A stretch of DNA of 7,918 nt, taken from NCBI GenBank assembly GCA_903944755.1, contig CAJATB010000094.1:1-7918 (forward strand), written 5' to 3'. Source of the stretch: an uncultured Bacteroidota bacterium (GTDB taxonomy: Bacteria; Bacteroidota; Bacteroidia; Chitinophagales; Chitinophagaceae). This document shows positions 1 through 6,090 of the stretch, in pieces; within the stretch, counting starts at the first letter, position 1, and every line of letters starts with the position of its first letter. The position numbers and the translations under genes are program-made. Under the pieces are notes generated by a model that was not told where the DNA came from, searched no databases, and saw only the letters and a program-made list of their open reading frames with translations.

Positions 1-78
1 TGGTAGTTTTTGATTCTTTTATTATTCGTAATTAATAGAAAAACAACTATTTATATCAAAAAAACCAAATGTATGCAT

Positions 79-1500
79 ATGTTCAATCAGCATAAAGACG
101 AGGAGGGAGGGGACATAATAGAATTAATGCAGCGATTTCACAATCTGAAACATGGGCGTGCGAACGCCTATATTGAGGAGGACGACTTTGAAAGAATCAT
201 TGAACACCTCGACGAGCGTGATGAAATAAATGAAGCTATTGAAGCGGCAAATATGGCTTTGGAGCAATACCCGTTTTCTGCTTTACTGATGATAAAAAAA
301 GCCGACTTATTACTAGCAACAAGAAAATACCAAGATGCATTGGATTTATTGGATACTGCTTCCTTATACGACCATAAGGATATGAATTTGTTCATTTTAA
401 AAACAGATGCTTTCTTGGCACTTGACCAACCCCAGCATGCAATTGAAATGTTACAAGAGGCATTGCATTTATTTTCGGGTGCTGAACGAACTGAAGTGTT
501 GTTTGAATTAGCGGACGTATATGATGACCATGAAGCATTTGATAAAGTATTTGATTGTCTAAAATTAATTTTGGAAGAAGACCCTACGAACGAAGAAGCT
601 TTATATAAAATATGTTTTTGGACTGATTTTAACGGACGCAACGAAGAGAGTATTAGGTTGCATGAAATAATAATTGATAAAGAACCTTACTGTGCACTTG
701 CCTGGTTTAATTTGGCTGCAGCCTATCAGGGGCTTAAGTTACACGAGAAAGCTATAGATGCTTATCAATATGCAATTGTCATTGACGAAAAGTTTGATTA
801 TGCTTATCGTAATATGGGAGATGCCTATTTGAGACTACGAAAATATAAAGAGGCAATAGAGGCTTTGGAAAAAGTGTTGGAACTATCGAGGCCAGAGGAA
901 GTGATTTATGAAGCTATTGGACATTGTTATCACAGAATGAAAAATTTTGCACAAGCAAGATTTCATTATAAAAAAGCAGCCCACTTAAATCCAGATGATA
1001 GTAGACTATACCAAAAAATGGCCGCAACTTATATGCAAGAAAGCCAATGGGAATTAGCGATTAAACAATTGGAACATGCAATTAGTATCAATAAGCATAT
1101 AAATGAATATAATATATTGATGGGGGAGTGCTATATGAACTTAGATCAGTTTAAAGAAGCTGCTGCGTTTTTTAGTTTAGTGGTAAAAAATAAACCTAAA
1201 CAAATAGCAGGTTGGGAATACCTCATAAAATGCTTAGTGGAAAACAATCAATTGGATACAGCGCTCGAACAAACTGAATTAGCCTACATGTCTACACACG
1301 GGAAAGTCATTTTCGTGTTTTACAGAAGTGCCATTCTTTTCATGATGAACAAGCAATCCGAAGGGCTATTGCAATTGGAAATGGCCTTGTCCAAATCGGC
1401 TAAGCTGTTAAAGAAATTTATCAAATTCTACCCCGAAATAATGCAAGATGTTAAAGTTGTCGAATTAATAGGACAATATAAGAAGGGTAAAAAATCTTAA
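79..1500 (+). CDS. Tetratricopeptide-repeat protein, function unknown
   Basis: The 473-residue product is almost entirely helical and built of TPR-type repeats, so it is probably a scaffold that binds another protein. From the start at 79, the clearest repeats lie near residues 206-239, 240-273, 275-307, 308-341 and 343-374, with the usual alternation of small and aromatic residues (for example AWFNLAAAYQ, then AYRNMGDAYLRLRKYKEA). Degenerate repeats fill about 50-200. The N-terminus is acidic, the C-terminus is basic (KKGKKS), and there is no signal peptide or membrane segment, so it is probably cytoplasmic. The start is uncertain: ATG at 73, 79 and 127 and TTG at 10 share the frame, and an in-frame TAG lies at 4-6. 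I prefer 79 because the MFNQHKDEEGGD opening resembles Chitinophagaceae homologues as I remember them; 73 is nearly as good. It ends 39 bases before comA. No enzyme domain is visible and I assign no function. Confidence 0.85.
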   Translation: MFNQHKDEEGGDIIELMQRFHNLKHGRANAYIEEDDFERIIEHLDERDEINEAIEAANMALEQYPFSALLMIKKADLLLATRKYQDALDLLDTASLYDHKDMNLFILKTDAFLALDQPQHAIEMLQEALHLFSGAERTEVLFELADVYDDHEAFDKVFDCLKLILEEDPTNEEALYKICFWTDFNGRNEESIRLHEIIIDKEPYCALAWFNLAAAYQGLKLHEKAIDAYQYAIVIDEKFDYAYRNMGDAYLRLRKYKEAIEALEKVLELSRPEEVIYEAIGHCYHRMKNFAQARFHYKKAAHLNPDDSRLYQKMAATYMQESQWELAIKQLEHAISINKHINEYNILMGECYMNLDQFKEAAAFFSLVVKNKPKQIAGWEYLIKCLVENNQLDTALEQTELAYMSTHGKVIFVFYRSAILFMMNKQSEGLLQLEMALSKSAKLLKKFIKFYPEIMQDVKVVELIGQYKKGKKS

Positions 1501-1511
1501 TGTTTTTAAAT

Positions 1512-1519
1512 TACCTTTG
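1512..1519 (+). promoter_or_regulatory. Putative -7 box for the comA-aroE unit
   Basis: TACCTTTG matches the Bacteroidota -7 consensus TAnnTTTG exactly and lies 20 bases before the comA ATG, in the 39-base gap after the TPR gene. It predicts a transcript start near 1525 and a leader of about 15 bases. No TTG or TTTG is found at the expected distance upstream, so the -33 element is missing or degenerate. The position just after a stop codon and just before a start supports real use. Confidence 0.55.
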
Positions 1520-1539
1520 CCGCATATAATCAATCAGTT

Positions 1540-2304
1540 ATGATGAATTTTAATTTGACACAAATACCAGAAAGAACTCCCAAGCCTAGAATGAATGGAT
1601 TAACCATGGTTATGGATAAAGGGCTAAGTTTAGGAGAAGCCAAGAATTTTTTAAGTGTTTCAGAGGGGCATACCGATATTGTAAAATTAGGATTCGGTAC
1701 TTCCTTTGTGACCCCAAATTTGAGAGACAAAATAGAATTATACCAAGCACATAATATCCCAGTTTACTTTGGAGGTACTTTATTTGAGGCATTCATAATC
1801 AGAAATCAATTCGACGACTATATTGCTATGTGCAAGGACTATAACATTAACATGATTGAAGTAAGTGATGGTTCAATTGAAATACCACATACTGAAAAGT
1901 GTGGTTATATTGAAAAGATTTCCAAATTTGCAACGGTATTGAGTGAGGTGGGCAGCAAGGATGCAGAACATATTATTCCTCCTTATAAGTGGATTGAATT
2001 AATGAGTGCGGAATTAAATGCCGGGTCAACTTACGTGATTGCGGAAGCCAGAGAAGCTGGTAATGTAGGTATTTACAGAGGATCGGGCGAGGTTAGAGAA
2101 GGATTGGTACAAGAAATTTTAACAAAAATTCCTGCTGAAAAAATATTATGGGAAGCGCCACAAAAAGCGCAACAACTTTATTTCCTGGAACTAATTGGCT
2201 GTAATGTGAACTTAGGGAATATTGCCCCTACTGAAGTCATTCCATTGGAATCAATGAGAATAGGATTAAGAGGTGACACTTTTCATTTATACTTAAATAA
2301 ATAA
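1540..2304 (+). CDS. comA: Phosphosulfolactate synthase family protein (ComA-like)
   Basis: ComA-family enzymes add sulfite to phosphoenolpyruvate to give (2R)-phospho-3-sulfolactate, the first step of coenzyme M synthesis in methanogens. They are cytoplasmic TIM-barrel proteins of about 250 residues; this one has 254. Family blocks appear in order: MDKGLS (25-30), KLGFGTS (49-55), GGTLFEAF (78-85), IEVSDGS (106-112), LSEVGSK (134-140), EAREAGNVGIY (169-179), WEAPQK (204-209), NLGNIAPTEVIPLE (224-237) and RIGLRGDT (240-247). All are intact, so it looks active. Tandem ATGs occur at 1540 and 1543, with no Shine-Dalgarno sequence. It lies 2 bases before aroE and the two are almost surely cotranscribed. 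Bacteroidota are not known to make coenzyme M. A role in supplying sulfolactate or cysteate for sulfonolipids (capnine type) is my inference. The family is secure; the exact substrate in this organism is not shown. Confidence 0.9.
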   Translation: MMNFNLTQIPERTPKPRMNGLTMVMDKGLSLGEAKNFLSVSEGHTDIVKLGFGTSFVTPNLRDKIELYQAHNIPVYFGGTLFEAFIIRNQFDDYIAMCKDYNINMIEVSDGSIEIPHTEKCGYIEKISKFATVLSEVGSKDAEHIIPPYKWIELMSAELNAGSTYVIAEAREAGNVGIYRGSGEVREGLVQEILTKIPAEKILWEAPQKAQQLYFLELIGCNVNLGNIAPTEVIPLESMRIGLRGDTFHLYLNK

Positions 2305-2306
2305 AC

Positions 2307-3074
2307 TTGCGCAAGTTTGGACTGATTGGATATCCATTATCACATTCGTTTTCACAAGGTTTTTTTACTGAAAAATTCTTGCAAGAAAATATTATGGATG
2401 CTGTATACCAAAATTATCCGCTTGAGCAAATAGATGCCTTTAAATTGCTTTGGGCCGAAAATCCCAAACTGCAAGGTTTGAATGTAACTATCCCTCACAA
2501 AAAAACAGTAATTCCTTTTTTGGACAAGCCTTCAAGCGTAGTGCAAGCAATACAAGCATGTAATTGTATTCGCAAATTTGAAGGCGTTTTATATGGGTAT
2601 AATACCGACGTGATTGGTTTTGAAAAATCATTATTACCCTTTCTTAAACCAATGCATACCGCTGCATTAATTTTAGGAACAGGGGGGGCAGCTGCAGCTG
2701 TGGAATGGGTACTCAAGAAGCTAGCTATACCCTACCAATTCGTTTCCCGTTCAGGTAGTATTATTAACACTGAGCGTGCTACTTCAATTAGTTATGCGCA
2801 ATTAACCCCTACCATAATTGCACAACATAAACTTATTATAAATACTAGTCCGCTAGGCATGTTTCCAAACGAACAACAGGCTCCTGAAATTCCATATGAG
2901 GCCATAACTACCCAGCATCATTTGTATGATTTAATATACAATCCTGCGGAAACTTTATTCTTAAAAAACGGAGCAGCGAAAGGAGCAAGTACGCAAAATG
3001 GACTTGCCATGTTGCATATTCAAGCCGAAGAAAGTTGGAAAATTTGGAATGCTCCAACTCCATTATTACAATAA
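2307..3074 (+). CDS. aroE: Shikimate dehydrogenase
   Basis: This enzyme reduces 3-dehydroshikimate to shikimate with NADPH in the pathway to chorismate and aromatic amino acids. The 255-residue product has the normal short AroE length. Visible signatures are the substrate-binding GYPLSHSFS (8-16), NVTIPHKK (59-66) with the catalytic lysine at 65, NTD (99-101) with the partner aspartate at 101, the dinucleotide-binding loop GTGGAAAA (124-131), INTSPLGM (178-185) and the C-terminal YDLIYNPAET (207-216) and QNGLAML (230-236). The start is TTG at 2307: the SHS motif begins at residue 12, and the next in-frame ATG, encoding Met30, would remove it. The gene begins 2 bases after the comA stop, suggesting translational coupling. 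It converges on rdgB with a 23-base gap. All key residues are present, so this is a standard catalytic AroE rather than a divergent paralogue. Confidence 0.96.
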   Translation: MRKFGLIGYPLSHSFSQGFFTEKFLQENIMDAVYQNYPLEQIDAFKLLWAENPKLQGLNVTIPHKKTVIPFLDKPSSVVQAIQACNCIRKFEGVLYGYNTDVIGFEKSLLPFLKPMHTAALILGTGGAAAAVEWVLKKLAIPYQFVSRSGSIINTERATSISYAQLTPTIIAQHKLIINTSPLGMFPNEQQAPEIPYEAITTQHHLYDLIYNPAETLFLKNGAAKGASTQNGLAMLHIQAEESWKIWNAPTPLLQ

Positions 3075-3097
3075 AGTGGGTGGGGTTTATTGGTGCA

Positions 3098-3676
3098 TTA
3101 TTTATGACGCAAAAAATCAAACAATTTAGTAACGGCTTTTTGTCTGTGACTAAAGGAATTTTTCTCAACCATTGTCATTTCTGCAAAGCACTTGTCCGAT
3201 CCGGTTGGGATAAAAATAGGGTCATAGCCAAAGCCTTTTGCCCCATGCATTTCAGTAGCAATATGCCCTGTGCAAATACCTTCAAAAAAATATTCCTTGT
3301 TCTCCCATATCAAACAAATTACTGTTCTAAACTGGGCATTTCTGTTTTCAATATGTTTTAATTCCAATAAAACTTTATCAATATTTGCCTGAAAGTCACG
3401 ATGTTCACCTGCATACCTTGCGCTTTTTACGCCTGGTGCACCATTTAATGCTTCAATTTCTAAACCAGTATCCTCGCTAAAACAATTTTGCTTAGTCATT
3501 TTAAAAATGGTCCTAGCTTTTTCAGATGCATTGTCCTGAAAGCTATCATGGGGCTCAGGAATATCAATATCAATACCTGCTTCTTTTAACGGAATTATTT
3601 TAAAATCGGGGCCAACCAATGATTGAATTTCTTGCACTTTATGGGCATTATTCGTAGCAAAAATTAAAGTATACAT
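3098..3676 (-). CDS. rdgB: Non-canonical purine NTP pyrophosphatase (RdgB/HAM1, ITPase)
   Basis: This enzyme hydrolyses dITP/ITP, XTP and related deaminated purine nucleotides to monophosphate plus pyrophosphate, keeping them out of DNA and RNA; it acts in the cytoplasm as a dimer. The 192-residue length is typical. Motifs are ATNNAHK (7-13) for nucleotide binding, SFQDNASEKA (45-54), SEDTGLEI (67-74) with the catalytic aspartate at 69, GAPGVKSARYAG (79-90), KGFGYDPIFIP (147-157) and FAEMTMVEKNSFSHRQKA (164-181), which includes the SHR base-recognition element. I chose the ATG at 3676 because family members begin only a few residues before the ATNN motif; an in-frame GTG at 3700 would add 8 residues unlike the family. 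It follows the psi-like gene by 55 bases on the same strand and is probably cotranscribed with it. It converges with aroE. Confidence 0.96.
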   Translation of the reverse strand: MYTLIFATNNAHKVQEIQSLVGPDFKIIPLKEAGIDIDIPEPHDSFQDNASEKARTIFKMTKQNCFSEDTGLEIEALNGAPGVKSARYAGEHRDFQANIDKVLLELKHIENRNAQFRTVICLIWENKEYFFEGICTGHIATEMHGAKGFGYDPIFIPTGSDKCFAEMTMVEKNSFSHRQKAVTKLFDFLRHK

Positions 3677-3731
3677 GAGTAATAAATTATGGGGAGTCAC
3701 TGGGTGATCACAAAATAATGAAATAAAAAAA

Positions 3732-4328
3732 CTACAATTTAAAAAGCTGTTTTAGTGCTGTCCATAATTTAGACTTTTCCATTTTAGCATGCTGCTCGGG
3801 TCCTTGCATACTAGCTAAACTATTACTAAATAATAAATGCGTCTCCCCTAAAATAATTTGCTTGTATAGGGTGGTTGGTAGTTTTATTTTTAATTGAGCA
3901 CTTGTCACTTCAAATGAAATTACTAAAACAGAAGGGAGTGTTGCTAAAAGGTCTTGTAAGCTAAAAGGTTGCTTTGCTAAATTCACTAATGCTACATCGG
4001 CAAGGGTTAATTTACAAGCGTTTAAAATGGACGACAATAACCCTAAATCGGTTTCATTTAAATGAACCGCATTTTCGTCCTTTACAATAATCATTATTTG
4101 CTTGAGGTGGTCCCCTAAGTATTTTAAGGGAGCGGCTGGCGCGACAGGTTTTTGCTCATTTGTTTTTTCGTTAACGGGGGTGGTTGCTATAACTGCTTCT
4201 CCCGCCAAAGTGTGCATCACTTTTTCCGGATCTTCTGGGGACTTTATTTCCTTTTCAGGCAAGACCAAACTATCTTTGTATAAAGCAACCAAAACGGCTG
4301 CTGGTAATATTGTACTTTCTGCTTTCAT
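3732..4328 (-). CDS. Conserved hypothetical protein, possible DNA polymerase III psi (HolD)-like
   Basis: The 198-residue product is one I do not recognise by name. It has three parts: a short hydrophobic N-terminal segment (about 7-23, ILPAAVLVALYKDSLVL); a charged, proline- and alanine-rich linker (about 24-68); and a C-terminal alpha/beta domain (about 69-198) containing LKQIMIIV, a helix ETDLGLLSSILNAC, DVALVNLAK, a strand VLVISFEV and a tail ending KLWTALKQLFKL. The order of a beta strand, a helix, a short strand, a glycine-containing loop before a strand, then a final Leu-Trp helix resembles E. coli HolD (psi), from memory: LVMVAND, helix, VLQLT, then a closing ARAALWQQI helix. If so, it would be a clamp-loader accessory subunit. 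There is no signal peptide; residues 7-23 are too interrupted to be a sure membrane segment. The start ATG at 4328 is the first in frame. It is divergent from ilvE and upstream of rdgB. The coding call is solid; the psi suggestion is inference. Confidence 0.8.
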   Translation of the reverse strand: MKAESTILPAAVLVALYKDSLVLPEKEIKSPEDPEKVMHTLAGEAVIATTPVNEKTNEQKPVAPAAPLKYLGDHLKQIMIIVKDENAVHLNETDLGLLSSILNACKLTLADVALVNLAKQPFSLQDLLATLPSVLVISFEVTSAQLKIKLPTTLYKQIILGETHLLFSNSLASMQGPEQHAKMEKSKLWTALKQLFKL

Positions 4329-4347
4329 TCGGTTGGAAAATTAATCG

Positions 4348-4375
4348 AATTGTTTGAATAAGAAAAATAACAATT
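4348..4375. repeat. 7-bp inverted repeat in the ilvE divergent promoter region
   Basis: AATTGTT (4348-4354) and AACAATT (4369-4375) are exact inverted copies with a 14-base spacer, so their centres are 21 bases apart, about two helical turns. The right arm overlaps the -33 element proposed for ilvE. This geometry suits a dimeric repressor or activator, but the composition is AT-rich and a chance match is quite possible. Confidence 0.35.
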
Positions 4376-4403
4376 GTAAGTTTTCCTTTTTTTCGTTTCT
4401 TTG
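4373..4403 (+). promoter_or_regulatory. Putative ilvE promoter
   Basis: ATTG (4373-4376), a 19-base spacer, then TTTCTTTG (4396-4403) fits the Bacteroidota layout TTTG-N19-TAnnTTTG with two mismatches, one in each element. It lies 29 bases before the ilvE ATG at 4433 and predicts a leader of about 20-25 bases. The exact spacing is the best argument for it. Confidence 0.5.
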
Positions 4404-4432
4404 TAATTCATTCTGTCTAAAAATATATCAAC

Positions 4433-5494
4433 ATGAGCGCGCAAAAAATTCCTGTTATTGAAATCCCAAAAGGGGAGTTGAAAAAATTTGATCCGGATAA
4501 TTTTTCTTTTGGGAAAAATTTTACCAACTATATGTTGGAAGCGGATTATATTAACGGCGAGTGGACGAAGGCAGTCATAAAAAAATACGAACCCTTGTCT
4601 TTGGATCCTTCTACGGCTGCCTTGCATTATGGCCAAACTATTTTTGAAGGTATAAAAGCGTTCAAGAATGAAAAGGGAGATGTTGCAATATTCAGACCTG
4701 ACCAAAACTTTATTCGTTTTAATATTTCTGCAGAAAGAATGCAAATGCCTACTGTTCCAAGTTGGTTATTTATGGAAGGCATGAATCAATTGGTAGCCTT
4801 AGAAAAAGAATGGATACCGAATGGTACGGATGCATCATTATATATTCGACCATTCATGATCGCAACTGATCCTTTTTTAGGAGTTCGTCCTTCGCAAACT
4901 TATAAGTTCATGATTATATTGGGTCCAAGCGGCACTTATTATTCCACTCCAATGAAAATTTTAATCGAACAAAAGTACACGCGTGCAACTCCCGGTGGTG
5001 TTGGTTTTGCTAAGAATGGAGGCAATTATGGTGCGAGTTTGTATCCAGTATCACTAGCTCAGCAAAAAGGGTATGATCAGGTATTATGGACCGATGCAAT
5101 TGAACATAAATTTGTAGAAGAAGTGGGTATGATGAATGTGATGTTTGTAATGGATGGGAAAGTAATTACACCGAGTATAGATAGAGGCACTGTATTGAAA
5201 GGGGTGACACGTAATAGCGCAATCATTTTACTGAGAGAAATGGGGTATGAAGTGGAGGAAAGGGATTTGGGTGTATCAGAAATTGTAGAGGCCCATAAAA
5301 AAGGGTTATTTCAAGAAGTATTTGGGGTGGGAACTGCTGCGGTCGTTTCCTATATATCTAAATTAGCGCATGGTGATTATATAATGGATTTTGATGTAGA
5401 TGCCTTAAAAGTAGCCCCGGCACTTAAAAAAGAATTAAATGACCTCCGCATGGGAAATATTGTGGACAAACACAACTGGCTTGTACACATATAA
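4433..5494 (+). CDS. ilvE: Branched-chain amino-acid aminotransferase, long (type II) form
   Basis: This PLP enzyme interconverts leucine, isoleucine and valine with their 2-oxo acids, using glutamate and 2-oxoglutarate, in the cytoplasm. The 353-residue product is the long fold type IV form shared with eukaryotic BCATs, longer than the roughly 300-residue E. coli IlvE. Features are DYINGEW (38-44), LHYGQTIFEGIKAF (64-77), the RPFMIATDPFLGV segment (139-151), GFAKNGGNYGASL (191-203) with the Schiff-base lysine at 194, VEEVGMMNVMFV (228-239) carrying the conserved glutamates, and TPSIDRGTVLKGVTR (246-260), which binds the cofactor phosphate. The ATG at 4433 gives the usual N-terminus of Bacteroidota homologues. 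It is flanked by a divergent psi-like gene and, 188 bases later, by rpsL with its own promoter, so it is probably transcribed alone. No leader peptide or T-box is visible upstream. Use in synthesis rather than breakdown cannot be decided from the sequence. Confidence 0.95.
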   Translation: MSAQKIPVIEIPKGELKKFDPDNFSFGKNFTNYMLEADYINGEWTKAVIKKYEPLSLDPSTAALHYGQTIFEGIKAFKNEKGDVAIFRPDQNFIRFNISAERMQMPTVPSWLFMEGMNQLVALEKEWIPNGTDASLYIRPFMIATDPFLGVRPSQTYKFMIILGPSGTYYSTPMKILIEQKYTRATPGGVGFAKNGGNYGASLYPVSLAQQKGYDQVLWTDAIEHKFVEEVGMMNVMFVMDGKVITPSIDRGTVLKGVTRNSAIILLREMGYEVEERDLGVSEIVEAHKKGLFQEVFGVGTAAVVSYISKLAHGDYIMDFDVDALKVAPALKKELNDLRMGNIVDKHNWLVHI

Positions 5495-5572
5495 CTAAAT
5501 CATTGAAAATCAGTTAATTGTTAATTAAAAAAACTATTTCTTAGGCTTTTAATATGGCCAAATCGATTGTTT

Positions 5573-5604
5573 TGTTTATTTTTTTGAAAATTAGCAAATA
5601 AACA
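5573..5604. repeat. 9-bp inverted repeat just upstream of the rpsL promoter
   Basis: TGTTTATTT (5573-5581) and AAATAAACA (5596-5604) are exact inverted copies with a 14-base spacer, which itself holds a TTTT-G-AAAA element (5582-5590). The right arm ends one base before the -33 TTTG of the rpsL promoter. It could be an operator or an AT-rich upstream element, or a weak terminator hairpin for ilvE (only four T follow the stem). It is the most ordered structure in the 188-base gap between ilvE and rpsL; the rest of that gap is AT-rich sequence in which I see no gene. Confidence 0.4.
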
Positions 5605-5605
5605 T

Positions 5606-5636
5606 TTTGGTATTTGGTTAACGAACATTACCTTTG
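5606..5636 (+). promoter_or_regulatory. rpsL promoter, full match to the Bacteroidota consensus
   Basis: TTTG (5606-5609), 19 bases, then TACCTTTG (5629-5636) matches the Bacteroidota sigma-ABfr consensus TTTG-N19-TAnnTTTG in every fixed position. Transcription is predicted to start near 5641-5643, giving a leader of about 40 bases before the rpsL ATG at 5683. It probably drives rpsL and rpsG. Confidence 0.85.
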
Positions 5637-5682
5637 CCGTCCGAATTTTTTATAAACCGAATTGAACAAAACAGCATAATTA

Positions 5683-6063
5683 ATGCCTACTATACAACAA
5701 TTAGTTAGAAAGGGCCGTGAGATCATCAGGGCTAAGAGTAAATCAAGAGCTTTGGATGCATGTCCTCAGCGCCGTGGTGTTTGTACCAGAGTATATACTA
5801 CAACTCCAAAAAAGCCAAACTCAGCGTTACGTAAAGTAGCTAAAGTGCGTTTGACTAATAAAATTGAAGTCATTGCTTACATCCCAGGTGAAGGTCATAA
5901 CTTACAAGAACACAGTATCGTGTTAATACGTGGTGGTCGTGTGAAGGATTTACCAGGTGTACGTTACCACATCGTTCGTGGTAGTTTAGATACTGCAGGT
6001 GTTAAAGACCGTAAGCAGTCTCGTTCTAAATACGGTACTAAGAGAGAAAAAGCAAAAAAATAA
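5683..6063 (+). CDS. rpsL: 30S ribosomal protein S12
   Basis: S12 sits at the decoding centre of the small subunit and affects accuracy and streptomycin response. The 126-residue product is typical, with TIQQLVRKGR near the N-terminus, TPKKPNSALRKVAKVRL (41-57), YIPGEGHNLQEHS (67-79) and GGRVKDLPGVRYH (84-96), and a basic C-terminus. Lysines 43 and 88 (E. coli-type numbering with Met1) are both wild type, so none of the usual streptomycin-resistance changes at those sites is present. Asp89 lies in the context modified by the methylthiotransferase RimO in E. coli. The ATG is preceded by an A-rich leader with no Shine-Dalgarno sequence. It is the first gene of the str cluster, 27 bases before rpsG. 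Confidence 0.99.
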   Translation: MPTIQQLVRKGREIIRAKSKSRALDACPQRRGVCTRVYTTTPKKPNSALRKVAKVRLTNKIEVIAYIPGEGHNLQEHSIVLIRGGRVKDLPGVRYHIVRGSLDTAGVKDRKQSRSKYGTKREKAKK

Positions 6064-6090
6064 TCCAGTAACAACTAACTAATATTAGAC

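Noticed and set aside
24..56. Possible promoter for the TPR gene (TTCG, then TATTTATA)
   Set aside because: It has mismatches in both elements and no TTTG in the -7 box; too weak to call in such AT-rich sequence.
10..78. TTG at 10 as the TPR gene start, giving a short hydrophobic leader
   Set aside because: The added 23 residues are low-complexity, AT-driven sequence unlike a real signal peptide, and the rest of the protein looks cytoplasmic.
3056..3087. Hairpin AACTCCA / TGGGGTT at the end of aroE as a terminator
   Set aside because: The loop is 18 bases, the stem has a G-T pair and no proper T tract follows.
3035..3361. Plus-strand open frame overlapping rdgB and the aroE end
   Set aside because: It is the reverse side of the well-supported rdgB gene and shows no family signature.
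3677..3700. Upstream GTG start for rdgB at 3700
   Set aside because: It adds 8 residues not expected in the family; the ATG at 3676 places the ATNN motif at the usual distance from the N-terminus.
3711..3737. Separate rdgB promoter on the minus strand (TTG, 16 bases, TTATTTTG)
   Set aside because: The spacer is short and the -7 box has a mismatch; read-through from the psi-like gene is the simpler reading.
4336..4343. Minus-strand -7 box TAATTTTC for the psi-like gene
   Set aside because: It lies 7 bases from the start codon, which would leave no leader, it lacks the final G, and no -33 element lies at the right distance.
5495..5682. Possible small RNA or gene between ilvE and rpsL
   Set aside because: Only AT-rich sequence, a short GTTAATT direct repeat (5513-5526), the inverted repeat and the rpsL promoter are seen; there is no coding frame or stable fold.
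5683..6063. Streptomycin-resistance change in S12
   Set aside because: Lysines 43 and 88 are both wild type.
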